This document shows positions 10,884-21,357 of a stretch of 64,000 nt of DNA, piece by piece. Each line of letters starts with the position of its first letter. Position 1 is the first letter of the stretch. This DNA is from Marthasterias glacialis (Eukaryota; Echinodermata; Asteroidea; Forcipulatida; Asteriidae): NCBI GenBank assembly GCA_911728455.2, contig OU452233.1:15567214-15631213 (forward strand). The letters run 5' to 3'. The notes beneath the pieces were generated by a model. It made no database searches and had not been told where the DNA came from. It was given only the letters and a program-made list of their open reading frames with translations. The translations under genes were made by a program, and so were the position numbers.

Positions 10884-11451
10884 TAAAAATTTTAAAAATT
10901 TGCAGACACGTCCCATTATCGTGTTTTCTTTTCTCTCCCCCTCCCCCTCCCAATAAATTCAACACTATATTTGAATAGATGTGTAACATTTTTACAAACT
11001 GATTATCCCAGGCTTTTTTAAAGTAACCAAAGCCCGTCGTCAGCGCTCCGTTTTTGTAACTGTACATATTGACGGCGTTGACGGACAAAACACGACTTAG
11101 TAACGACTTGTCATCAAGTCTAGTGTACTAGCAGACAACCAACGACCAAAATTCATGCCGTGGCTCACTGATTAGTTTGACCACGTGCAGTTTTCAAATT
11201 AAACGGCTGGGAAGAGTTTGCATTTTGCGTGAATGTGGTTGGCCAGTGTAACCTGCCGAGTCGAATCTGAGTTTCAATATACCTTCCCACATTGATCCTG
11301 GGTGAGTTTGTGCTCTCAGGATACGGGTCAATACATTTGACGAAGATCTTGGTGGATTAAACCCACTCTCCCACAGAAATGAGTTCATGAAACCAAAATC
11401 CGAACCACGATAACCCTTGTATTTTTATTTTGTTTTCTTCTTCTACTTCAG

Positions 11452-11535
11452 AATACTGGTGCGTAATTCCAATGGTATGCCCCGATTAAAAGTAGATGAA
11501 GGTGCTTTTGAGGGACTGGATTACTTATCTGTTTT
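11452..11535 (+). CDS. Receptor exon i: single leucine-rich repeat
   Basis: An 84-bp phase 2-2 exon (acceptor CTACTTCAG, donor TTTT|GTAAGT). It encodes I-L-V-R-N, then V-D-E-G-A-F-E-G-L-D-Y-L-S-V-L. This matches the last LRR before the hinge in LGR-type receptors, where ...AFxGLxxLxxLyvDdhrLCC is typical. It is the only LRR I can place; related receptors usually carry many. Confidence 0.85.
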
Positions 11536-11657
11536 GTAAGTATGAAAACTATCTTGTTTGCTTTTAAATTGTGCAGTATTCTAAGACGTGCAATAGTCTA
11601 TGATAACATTGGACGTGTGGGCTTTAACTTGAATATGTGATTCTGTTTATTTTCCAG

Positions 11658-12810
11658 ATATGTGGATGACCATCGACTTTGTTGTTTCTTTCCCGCCACC
11701 ATAGAATGCAAGACCCTGGAACCAGAGCCTCCATTGTTCGTGTGCAGTGAACTCATGCCAAATCTTGTCCTCAAAGTCTCCATGTGGATTTTGGGGGTTA
11801 GCGCCCTCATCGGCAACATGTTCGTCATGATCTGGAGATTTCGAGAGGACACTGATGGCCGCGACAGCCGAATAGTACAATCCCTCTTTGTGTTTAATCT
11901 GGCAATTTCGGACTCCCTTATGGGTATGTACATGTTGATTATTGCTGGCGCCGATTTGCATTTTGGAAACCGCTATTTTGAGGTATCGTCTGAGTGGCAG
12001 GCGAGCGTTTTGTGCAAAGTGGCGGGCTTTCTTTCCATTGTGGCAAGCGAAGCTTCGGTCTTTTTCCTGACCGTTATCAGCATTGCCCGATTCCTGTGTA
12101 TTGTCTTTCCGTTCAGCAGTTACCATATTCGGGCTAAGTCGGGTCGGTTTATCGCGTGCTCCATTTGGATCAGCGCCATAACTGTTGGTCTGGTGCCCAC
12201 TATCCTAGCTTTGGACTCTACGTCGGATGTGTACGGCATCTCGGACGTCTGCATTGGGTTACCACTAATGACGAAAGTGACGTCATACGAGACGCGACAA
12301 CAGACGATTGATGCCGGCGGGTTGACAACAATCAGGGTCGGGATACCCTCACCAGTTGGCTACCGGGCATCTTGGTTTTTTTCCATAGCTCTCTTTCTCG
12401 GCGTCAACCTGTTCTGCTTTTTAATGATTCTGGTCTGCTACATTTGCATCTTCGCCAGCGCCAGGTCTTCGATGAAGCAAGTGCGACGCCATAAAAACCA
12501 AGACGACGAGTTACGCATGGCAATCAAAATGGCGGCGATAGTCATGACTGACTTCATCTGTTGGATACCAGTGATAATCATGGGTATCCTGTCTCAAAGT
12601 CGCGTCGTGGAGATACCACCAGAAACCTACGCCTGGGTCGTCGTCTTCATCCTCCCCATTAACTCCTCCTTAAATCCTTATCTCTACACCATTTCCGATC
12701 TTTGCTCTCAACGGAAAAGGTCTTCTTCCAAAAAGAAAAGTATCTTCAGCAGAAACAATCTAAAAACTAATAGAAATACCCCAGTGACTAATGTAGCCGG
12801 TCAAATTTAA
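11658..12810 (+). CDS. Receptor exon j: hinge, seven-transmembrane domain and tail
   Basis: Acceptor TTTTCCAG; stop TAA at 12808. The exon opens with Y-V-D-D-H-R-L-C-C, the hinge signature of relaxin-receptor/GRL101-like GPCRs. Helix 1 contains G-N-M-F-V, helix 2 N-L-A-I-S-D, helix 3 begins after L-C-K (disulphide cysteine) and ends S-I-A-R-F, helix 5 follows S-W-F-F, helix 6 holds F-I-C-W-I-P-V, and helix 7 holds N-P-Y-L-Y (NPxxY). A cysteine in extracellular loop 2 (D-V-C-I-G) can pair with the helix 3 cysteine. The short tail is rich in Lys, Arg and Ser. The acidic residue of the E/DRY-type motif is alanine (codon 12085-12087). Having the whole helical bundle in one exon is usual for LGR-type receptors. 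Confidence 0.93.
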
Positions 12811-12893
12811 AACCTTAATTCATCACTACTAGACGCTGGGTCCGTTTGATCAGCTCACTCAGTAATTAAAGTTTTCAATATTAGGCCTAAAAT

Positions 12894-13374
12894 ATTATAC
12901 ATATATGGACTGGCAATGAGGGAAATAGTGTACGTCTATGCACCCCTCGGGCCTGTGAGTGACCAGGAGAAGGTCCTATTTCCCAAGGCCGAAGGCCGAG
13001 GGAAATAGGACCCTCTCCTGGTCACTCACAGGCCCGAGGGGTGCATAGACGTGCACTATTGCCCCAATAATGCCAGTCCATATGTATTTTATAACACACC
13101 TCAATCCAAAATGTCGGTTAGAAGAGTAAATCGCGGTTTTTTGGCCGGAGATTCTTCTCCATCCGCAGACGCCGTCGTTTTCTTGAGGGCGCTCTTTACC
13201 AGTCAATAGTTTTTAGGTTTTTGAAACTATTTCCCGCTTTGTGAACTATTTCCCCCAAATGAAGCGCGTGCGGTGCGTGTGGTGCAGAATCCATGCACTA
13301 GGCTAAATTAGTTCACCCCGCGCGACCGTGTTTCAGCCAATCAGGATAAAGAACCAGGGAGAGGTGTGTTATAA
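12894..13374. mobile_element. Palindromic non-autonomous element P1, copy 1
   Basis: The left part is a long hairpin: ATATGGACTGGCAATGAGGG... at 12903-12992 pairs with 13000-13085. The right part is bounded by TATAACACACCTC (13090) and its complement GAGGTGTGTTATA (13361-13373). A nearly identical copy lies at 55017-55496. Two copies in 64 kb with few differences point to recent mobility. Confidence 0.85.
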
Positions 13375-13734
13375 AGGTAAATATAAACAGAAATGTGCGC
13401 ACATTATTGTTCCCCAAAACGATGAATTTCCCCAGCAATTTTAAGGTTATGGTGAAATATTATCAAAATAATAATAACAATAATAATAATAATGCTGTAA
13501 ATCGCCTTGATCTAGATATGTGCGCAACATAAGAACCAAGTATAGTACACGCAACCCTGCACAAGTTGGACAATAAGTTGATGAACAGCTCAATTAATTT
13601 AAGTGTTATTGCAAACGTTTGGGTTCTTAGAGTTGGCATCGAGAATCGCTTAATTTTATAAAAAATGTATGTAAATTTTTCTGTATATTGTTGTATTATG
13701 TTTATACTTTATTGTGTTTATTTCGCATTTCGGT

Positions 13735-13992
13735 CACTTCGTACCCAAGTCACTTTGTACCCAAAATATCATACCCAGGTCGCTTCGTACCCAAGTCACT
13801 TCGTACCCAAAATATCATACCCAAGTCGCTTCGTACCCAAGTCACTTCGTACCCAAAATATCATACCCAAGTCACTTTGTATACTCATGTCACGTACCCA
13901 AGTCACTTCGTACCCCAGTCATTTCGTACCCAAGTCACTTCGTGACTCCATGACCCAAGTCATTTCGTACCCAAGTCACTTCGTACTCAAAG
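13735..13992 (+). repeat. Minisatellite, ~16-17-bp unit
   Basis: About a dozen copies of CACTTCGTACCCAAGT, some with an inserted AAATATCATACCCAAGT variant. Open frames here (T-S-Y-P-S-H-F-V-P-K repeats) are a by-product of the repeat, not a gene. Confidence 0.9.
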
Positions 13993-14577
13993 CAATTGTC
14001 TGTTTAATGTTGCTATTTTATTTATTTCCACCCATCGTGATGAGTCTAGCACCATTTTCTCAACAGTTCCCTGATCAGTTCTGTTTCGGTTTACACATTT
14101 TTTACACACGATGCCTAAGTTTCGTTCAAGAAATCATTCTATACTTAGTTCTGGGAAAAAATTGACCCGCTATTTTTCTTTTCTACTGTCATGGAGTAGG
14201 TTTTGGAACCGTGGGTGACTTATCGTTAAATTACTATGTCTATGAGTGAGATCATTTTGGTCCATTTGGGTTGAACGATTGTGGTATAAGAGGGGGGTCC
14301 ATCATTGTCACGTGATTTGAGTTTGTGAGTCATTTGAACAAAAAATTGAGTTTGCTTCCTTTGGGTGAGTTCAAAGTAATGTATGGTCCAGACTATTTAT
14401 CACACTTTTGTATGCTTTCCCTCAATCATGTATAGTGTTGTCATTCGGGTAAAGTGATTCTCTTCATACCAAACTGAAAAATAGTGAACACTTTGTATAC
14501 CTTTTAAGCAGTTTAAAACTTCATAACGATTTAGCGGCCAACCAGCCGTGGGCTGGGCGTAACTAGTCAAAAACAAA

Positions 14578-14638
14578 ATGGCGAACGATAACTTTTACAT
14601 CAGCGGCAAAACTAGGGAACAAATTAGGGGGCACAAGG
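14578..14638 (+). CDS. Orphan first-coding-exon candidate (unknown gene)
   Basis: AAAATGGCG is a good start context. The frame reads M-A-N-D-N-F-Y-I-S-G-K-T-R-E-Q-I-R-G-H-K and ends in phase 1 at AAGG|GTGAGT, a near-ideal donor. I found no downstream exon that continues it convincingly in this window, and I do not recognise the peptide. It could be the first exon of a gene whose other exons I missed, or chance. Confidence 0.3.
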
Positions 14639-15654
14639 GTGAGTACAGGGCATATCTGGCCAAATGAAACTGTAGTTTCCCGTAAGCTACTTTCCTATAA
14701 ACAAGCCCCTTTTCAGCGCTCTTGTTATACCGTAGGCCCACTTTTTACAAGATAATCTTACGTGGATGTAAAAATAAATACACTGTCTGCATATATATAT
14801 ATAAAAAAATAGTTTTAAAACATTGAAATTACTACATTACTATTAATTGTTTACTCTTTTTGGAGTAATATTTCCATAATTGTTATAGTATTAAAAATAA
14901 AAGTGGATTTTGAAAATTCATCTTAATATTAATTGTAAAATCTAACCCTGAAGGATTTCGCCGTCTTTATTGTATGAACACCAGATTTTAAGGGGAAGTT
15001 ACAGGGTCATTTGATTTAATAATAAGACGTGGAAATAAAATAGGAGAAGTGGGACGATCATTCTCATGTTTATAATTATAACGTGAACTTCTGACGGTCT
15101 CTTGTCGTCATGATCTTGGCCTGGACAGAAGGACGTTCATTTTTTTCGGTTGGACCTACCGCATAATTGGCAGTCACAACTTATATTTAACATGCGTTCA
15201 ATAAAATGCAGTAGTTGTTGTTGCTTTATGTGGTTCGCCCACCAGCTTCAACTGTGGAGCTATTAAAAGCTCATTGGTAAACTTCAACAAGTGATTCGAT
15301 GCACCAACAACATGGACTTTTATACTGTGCTAATCAAGTGAAAGGGCGCCACCGTGCATGGACTTGTTAGCGGCAGCTTAGTGGGATTAACGGATGGACT
15401 CCACCACGCCAGGGTGAAGACATTGTTCTGCATTGTTTAGTTCGATTTAAAGTTGTATTGACGATTGTAAACTATTTGATATGTTCCGGTCATGGAAGCT
15501 CAACATACCCACACTTTAGACCTACAAATGATGTCTGTGATGCGAGATACTGAAGTTTGTCCCAACCCAACGGTTGTTTGATGTTTGTTTCAAAAGACTT
15601 ACCAAGCAGCCGTCGGCTGGTACGTACGCGGAGTAGGTCCCCCTGTGTGTCGCG

Positions 15655-15800
15655 TAAGGTAACCACCTTGGTAACACTTCCGCGTCACGTGACTAAACAG
15701 AAGCTCGCACACCGCTACGGGGGGCCACATAATTGATTGCTTGGTTACCGACCGTAAGCAACTAACACGGTAACACGGTTACTCGTTAGCAGGTGCATTT
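15655..15800. promoter_or_regulatory. Probable CFAP97D promoter with X-box-like half sites
   Basis: Less AT-rich DNA 190-330 bp before the start codon holds several GTTACC/GGTAAC arms: GGTAACCACCTTGGTAAC (15658-15675), GTTACCGACCGTAAGCAAC (15744-15762), GGTAACACGGTTAC (about 15769-15782). RFX X-boxes, which drive ciliary genes, have the form GTNRCC-N(0-3)-RGYAAC. The spacing here is looser than the consensus. The rest of 12811-15986 (14640-15650) shows no element I recognise. Confidence 0.3.
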
Positions 15801-15986
15801 AGCGGCGGTACACACAGCAGGTGTATCGAGTTTATTATAGTATCTAGGCGAACCAAAATAGATCAGTATCATTTCATCAGCGGTTCTCGCAACAATTTCA
15901 CGCTGCAGTTGTTAAGTTTTTTTCCCCATCCGAGGCGTATACCACCGACACAGGGACACAGGGTTTAAGTCACTTAGCGAGTCATC

Positions 15987-16079
15987 ATGCATAAATCTTA
16001 CCAGTCAACTTTACCTTGTCAAAGTAGAATTCTCAAACAACGATGGGACAAGAAATATTACGATGAGCATATACAAAAG
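15987..16079 (+). CDS. CFAP97D2: CFAP97D exon 1
   Basis: Residues 1-31, starting ATG after TCATC and ending CAAAAG|GTGGGT in phase 0. It encodes M-H-K-S-Y-Q-S-T-L-P and L-K-Q-R-W-D-K-K-Y-Y-D-E-H, a Trp-Asp and His-containing lead segment typical of the D2-type N-terminus. It joins exactly to the conserved V-R-S-A-Q-P segment of exon 2. Confidence 0.8.
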
Positions 16080-16924
16080 GTGGGTAAAGTTTTGTTGTTG
16101 TTACGAACAGTTGAGAAAAGGCAACCGTTTGGGGTAAAGCTTAGGCCTATATGTCTGTACATGATTTAGCCTACATGTTGTGCCTAATATGAACTTTTCA
16201 AAAATGTATTTACTCGCTGTTAAACCATTCGTTCAGATGGCATTTTTTACAGCCCACAAATAAGAATTTAAGAGACTTTAAAGGTGAATTGGTATTCATA
16301 AAATTTAAAAATGTTATTTTCAAATGTGTATCAGTATGAAAGCAACTGATTTGAAGGTCATACCAGTACCGATTTTCCATAGAAATAATTATGTCTGAAA
16401 AACTGTCAACTTAGGCAAGAAAATAGAATTTGAAGACCCCGATTTTAATTTCGGTTGTTACAATCGAAAGTGTTTACAGGCTGAAAAGTGTGTACGGTTT
16501 AACTATTTTGGCCCAGGTTGGCAACGCATGAATACGCACATTTTTGTTCTCTCTTATTTTCTTTATCTTGTTTGCATTTTTTTGTTCCTATTTTCGTTTC
16601 TTCTCAAAATACATTTTAAGTGGTGCTGCGACCATTTTACACACATCACTTAAAAACCAAAAAGCATGTCTTGGATCTAAACATTTTTAGTGAATGATCA
16701 CATAACGAAAAAAAAAAAACAACTTGAGAAGACTGAAGTTGGACATTTTCCCAGACCTTATTCATCCTCAAGTGTTTAACCAGTACACTATAGAAGATGG
16801 ATGAGAGAGAGAGAGAGAGCGATGGGATAGGCCCTATTAATCCAAGTGGATAATTTAAGACACGATCAGTTTCAATCTGATAAAAGCTCTTGAATTAGAC
16901 GCTTATAAAATACCAGCTTAATTC

Positions 16925-17325
16925 CAGCACCAAACCTTCTCCACCACACCCCCTCCACCATCAACCCCCTCAACCAACCGTTACCAAATATCAACCAAAC
17001 CTCAACCAAACCTCCTCCACTAAACCCCCTCCACCATCAACCCTGTCAACCAACCAACCTCCACCAAGCACCCACCAAACCACCTTTACCAAACCCCCGC
17101 CACCAAATCTCCTCCACCAACCAGCCTTCACCAAACCTCCACCAGACCTCCTCCACCAAAACCCTCAACCAAAACCCCTGCGCCAACCTTCTCCCAACAA
17201 TTTCCTCAACCTACCAACCTTCCCCCCCTACCCGAAAAAGAGAGACACCCTTCACCAACACCCCTTCCACCAGCCACCCTTAATCAACACCCCTCAACCA
17301 ATACCTCCACCAACCCCTCTTTGGG
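16925..17325 (+). repeat. CCACCAAAC-type pyrimidine/adenine-rich tandem tract
   Basis: About 400 bp of degenerate CCACCAAACCTCCT-like units with almost no G on this strand. The rest of intron 16080-18916 is AT-rich apart from the repeat at 17817-18240. Confidence 0.8.
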
Positions 17326-17816
17326 AGTATACTGATGACGACATCCATCAGAGCAAACAAAATAAAAACAATAATAACAATCAAGGAAATTTTAATCATT
17401 GCCAAAGTCTACAAAATAAAAACCTTAATGCAACCTTTGTTTGAATGGATATTGTTGTTGATTAACTGCTGTATTTTGTGCATGTACCTCTTCAAACCGT
17501 GCAGCAGCACTTCATCACCAAACCAATGTCTACATACTCGAAGAGTGCGTGTTAACCGTTTATACTCTACAATTTACTTTGTCTGGCTTGGATGGGTTTT
17601 GAGCATGGATGTGAAGGACCCTTTAGTGTAGACTGAGCTAACACAACGAAAAAGCGAAAGTTGATTTCTGTTGAACTTGTGTTTTTTTCGATGTTTTAAT
17701 ACGTCTGGATTTGTTTTAGTTTGAGATGCTTGAGTTACAACCATGAACAAGCAGGAATTCATTGGTATTATCAATTACAAACTCGAGTGACAAGCAGACA
17801 ACTTATTCTGGTTATA

Positions 17817-18240
17817 CAGACAGGCTTTGCGCTTAAGCTTTTTAAAAAAGACGCATTCTGGGCTAATAAAGTGTGCGTTTTACTTGCCCCCAGGCAGTTT
17901 TATTAAACCAAATTTCAGACATATATTTGTCAAAACATTGTCTTTCTAAAGAAACTACATTCACACACTCGAATTTAAATTGACACATTAAAACAAAAAT
18001 AGAAAATGAAGACATTTTAAACAAGTACACTGCCAAAAATGGTATTCTTGAAATAAGAAAAAAGGTTATTTCATGGAAACGTTTCTTTTGTGTCACTCCC
18101 AAAAATCTTAGAAGAAAATTTTTCTAGGGAGTGACACAAGAATACCATTTTAGTAAAAACATCGGCCCCATCAACCAACCAATGTTGAGAAGTGGTTTCT
18201 AGCATGCCGGGCAAATGTCATGTGCCAGCCCTGACATACA
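17817..18240. repeat. Dispersed repeat R2, copy 1, with internal hairpin
   Basis: Shares TTGCGCTTAAGCTTTTT, GTGTGCGTTTTACTTGCCCCC and TTAAATTGACACATT with 38315-38700. Within it TGTGTCACTCCC...GGGAGTGACACA (about 18089-18140) forms a hairpin, flanked by AATGGTATTC/GAATACCATT. Confidence 0.7.
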
Positions 18241-18916
18241 TTTTGTATTTTGTATTTTGTATTTTTTTTTTTTTACATAAGATACACAATTTTGACAACT
18301 GCTGATCTTGTTTTACCAGGGTAGCCCCATCATGATTAACAAAGAATCGTTCTCCCTGGATTTTTTTATACAAAGACAGATAAAAATAAAAATCAGAAAA
18401 ACACAATAAAATACCAAGAGATGTTAAACACACATAGAAACAAATAAATAAAAACTACACATCCTGTTTATGCAGAAGTGGAAAGAAAAAAACAGGATAA
18501 AAACACACCACATCATTGATAAAAATTAAAAAAATTTTTTAACAAACCAAACATTTTTTCAATGGGGCCTGTTTCATGTGTGTGTGTGTAGTTGTTCACA
18601 TCTTGGGGCAAACCATACCCCTACCATTATCAGGCTATACAGGCTACAACACCAAGCCGTAAAAAAACATTTAATTGTCACACCTATTCACCAAGTGGTT
18701 GCACCTAACACAATCCACGTTGCCAGGCATTTTATCATTGAAGTGATAATGTGGCAGACATTTATCTGTCGGCCAATATGTTATAATTTTAGAATTTGCA
18801 TTCGCTTACCCCCCCCCCCAATAAAATTACCACCATGACAACAGGACCTAGAATAGAATACACACACCCTCATTCTCAAGTATTATCAATGTTGTTCAAT
18901 TTTTGTTTCCTTTAAG

Positions 18917-18997
18917 GTCCGATCTGCTCAACCAATGGTCGACACGAAACCTCCGACGACGTACGTGCATCTTCACCTAAAACTGAAAAAATTACAA
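18917..18997 (+). CDS. CFAP97D2: CFAP97D exon 2
   Basis: Residues 32-58, acceptor TCCTTTAAG, donor ACAA|GTAAGT, phase 0 to 0. It carries the family signature P-M-V-D-T-K-P-P and H-L-H-L-K-L-K-K-L-Q, close to the P-T-V-D-T-K-P-P and H-I-L-K-L segments of CFAP97D1. Confidence 0.9.
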
Positions 18998-19338
18998 GTA
19001 AGTTTACAATTTTTGGAAGCAGTTTTCATGGAGAGGAAATAACAACGAATCAGGGTGAATTTAACCACCACTGTCATAAAAAAAAATGTTTCAAGAACAG
19101 TTGAACTAATTTATGAGTACAATCTAGTTATCTCTGTATTGTACAAGTTTGCAAAAAATAACTTCTGGTGGTGGTGTTGTTGTTGTTGTTGTTGTTGTTT
19201 GTTTTTTTTAATTGGTTGTTTCCTGCCCTTATAGAGACTATTCTAGAAAGTTCAGTTCACTTCAGTTGAACTTGCAAAATGAATTATGACAAATACAATT
19301 TCATTCTCTCTGTATTGTACGGGTTTGTTAAAAAATGT

Positions 19339-19590
19339 GACTCAGCCTGTGTAAATGAGACACTTTGAGGTAAAAATGTAAATTTCAATTTCATCATGTA
19401 GGGCATCTTCCAAGGATTAAAACGACACCACACTGACCACTACAGAGTCTAGGGTTTCAATCCAGAACAGTCAACTCTGTAGAGGTCAGTGTGGTGTCGT
19501 TTTAATCCTTGGAAGATGCCCTATATGATGAAACTTGGACTTAAATTTTTACCTCAAAGTGTCTCATTTACACAAGCTGAGTCACAAATA
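19339..19590. repeat. Long inverted repeat (~110-bp arms)
   Basis: GACTCAGCCTGTGTAAATGA... (19339-19450) is complementary to 19475-19588, with shared GGGCATCTTCCAAGGATTAA and ACGACACCACACTGACC. The loop is only ~25 bp. It sits in the intron before CFAP97D exon 3. Confidence 0.9.
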
Positions 19591-19604
19591 ACTTTAAGTG
19601 TTGA

Positions 19605-19605
<1 letters not shown>

Positions 19606-19677
<72 letters not shown>
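19606..19677 (+). repeat. (GTT)n microsatellite
   Basis: About 24 uninterrupted GTT triplets directly after the inverted repeat. A shorter GTT run lies at 19170-19199. Confidence 0.95.
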
Positions 19678-19678
<1 letters not shown>

Positions 19679-19805
19679 CTCTTTAATATCTGATTGGCCT
19701 AAACATGGTTGACAGTACTAGAAGGAGAGATACAGAAATGGAGATAAAACTAACACTTCAAATAAATTCTTTTAAATCATTTTTTTTGTTTTGTTATTTT
19801 GCTAG

Positions 19806-19925
<120 letters not shown>

Positions 19926-20156
19926 TAGGTATCCAAAGCATAACAAAGCACCTTATAATAGACCATTAACATATTCCTGTATTCCCCCTGGCCAATGAAC
20001 TGATCGAGGTGGTAGTTCAAATTGATGATGATTGAAGTAGAATTGACGCAGTTTGCAAACTGACTAGAATGCAGCGCTTATTACACAAATGAGGGATGGT
20101 TTCACCAACTAATCAAACCTTGTTAGTTCTAGACAGACAGGGCAACGGCATAGCCA

Positions 20157-20157
<1 letters not shown>

Positions 20158-20187
<30 letters not shown>
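20158..20187 (+). repeat. Poly-G tract
   Basis: Thirty consecutive G residues, followed by CCTGGGGGCATGTGCCCCCC, which may pair with it. Length in such runs is unreliable in assemblies. Confidence 0.9.
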
Positions 20188-20189
<2 letters not shown>

Positions 20190-20825
20190 TGGGGGCATGT
20201 GCCCCCCACAATTTTTAAATGGCCCCCTCCCCCCCAGTGAAGAAATCCATGCTTCACTGCTGGACAGAGGTCATGGGGAAAAGCTCATAAATGACACAAA
20301 ATGAACAATCTTCAATGAGGATAATTTCCTTTATCCATTGTTATCTGGCAAATCAGCACAGCGAGGTGGTGATATTGGCAAGAAATGAGTGAGGTGTTTC
20401 ACTGAAAGGCGGACTGCCTAGGGTTTGATTTGGCAGTGGAAACATTGACATGGTCGACTGTGAATGAGCAGCCTATCAGCCCTCTGTTCAGATGGCTAGC
20501 AAATTCTACCAAAACCTGAGTGCAATATGAAACAGACTGTTGAAATTTGTTTCAATTGAGGGCTACTGCTTGGCTGCTAAAATACTACAGTCTTTGAGGC
20601 TCTGATTATTCTAAGTAGGTGTCGAGGAGGACTGGTCTTCAAGTTCTTGTTAGAGTAAAAGTTTGAGGAACGACTTTTCCTCTTTATATCCAGTGTTTTC
20701 TTTAATGCGATCAGCATGTCGAACCATGCATCTCAACTGCATCCCCCATCCCCCACCAAAGAGACACCTCTGAATAGCCATGCCTGTTCAAAACCAACAC
20801 AAGGTTTTCAGACATGGTATTTTAA

Positions 20826-21105
20826 AAAGCTAGCTCTGTGGTTGTATCGCATACAAGTGGGGTGTGATCCCTGGCTACACGGCAGTAACCGGTTGAGTGG
20901 CTTCTGACTGGCACCCCGCGAAAAAAGATATTGACAAAATAGGGAGACCCCCAACATTAGGGCTTGATTGGTAGAGCATCGGTTCGTTAAGCCGGCCGGT
21001 CGCAGGTTCAAATCCCACTTCAGTCAATTTGTCTTTGTTCACCCCAAAGTTGACTTAAAAAGTTACCCAGTCAGTTTGCCTTGTTGATTGCTTGATATTT
21101 AAAAA
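20826..21105 (+). repeat. tRNA-derived SINE family S1, copy 3
   Basis: Carries the GGTGTGATCCCTGGCTACACGG 5' part, a tRNA-like head near 20960-21026 with B box GGTTCAAATCCC, and the TTTGTCTTTGTTCACCCC tail. It ends ~30 bp before CFAP97D exon 4. The rest of intron 19925-21134 is unremarkable apart from the poly-G. Confidence 0.85.
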
Positions 21106-21134
21106 AACTTCTATCCTGATTCGTCTTTCATCAG

Positions 21135-21357
21135 TTTGAATAAAGAGAAGAGGCAACGAGAGCTCCTACGAGTCACCAGAGAGAACCAGGAGATCTTGAA
21201 GCGTATCTTGGCCAGGGAGCCAGAGTACAACCACCAGGAGTGGGCCAGGGAATGGGAGGAAAACGAGGCATTCATGGACAACATCGCTCGCTTCCCGAGG
21301 AACTGGTGGGAGATGGAGCAGGAGGAGAAGGAACGGATGCGGAAAGAGGCCAAAGAG
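21135..21357 (+). CDS. CFAP97D2: CFAP97D exon 4: second conserved helix
   Basis: Residues 98 (split Ser) to 172, acceptor TTTCATCAG, donor AAAGAG|GTGAGA in phase 0. L-N-K-E-K-R-Q-R-E-L-L-R-V-T-R-E-N is the strongest family motif. It is followed by I-L-K-R-I, Y-N-H-Q-E-W, N-I-A-R-F-P-R-N-W-W and a charged helix. Reading on past the donor meets a stop after nine codons, so retention of this intron would truncate the protein. Confidence 0.93.

Larger units (their letters stand above)
2286..12810 (+). other. Gene span: CUB/LDLa/LRR G-protein-coupled receptor (5' incomplete)
   Basis: Ten exons join in phase into 872 codons without a break; the first visible exon starts with two bases of a split codon, so at least one 5' exon, which should encode the signal peptide, is missing. 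Domain order: CUB (about residues 1-130), LDLa (131-170), LDLa (170-209), CUB (209-338), LDLa (338-378), LDLa (378-419), first part of a third CUB (419-461), one leucine-rich repeat (461-490), a cysteine-containing hinge, and seven transmembrane helices (about 524-835). Relaxin receptors and molluscan GRL101 share the LDLa, LRR and seven-helix plan. The protein should sit in the plasma membrane and signal through G proteins; the ligand is unknown. Most ectodomain introns are phase 1, which favours module shuffling. I am sure of the receptor class, less sure that no LRR exons are missed between 9747 and 11451. Confidence 0.85.

Noticed and set aside
13665..14165. Long open frames over the minisatellite
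   Set aside because: All three frames read through the same short repeat; they are artefacts of repeat composition.
19489..19686. Open frame ending in a valine run
   Set aside because: It is translation of the (GTT)n microsatellite.
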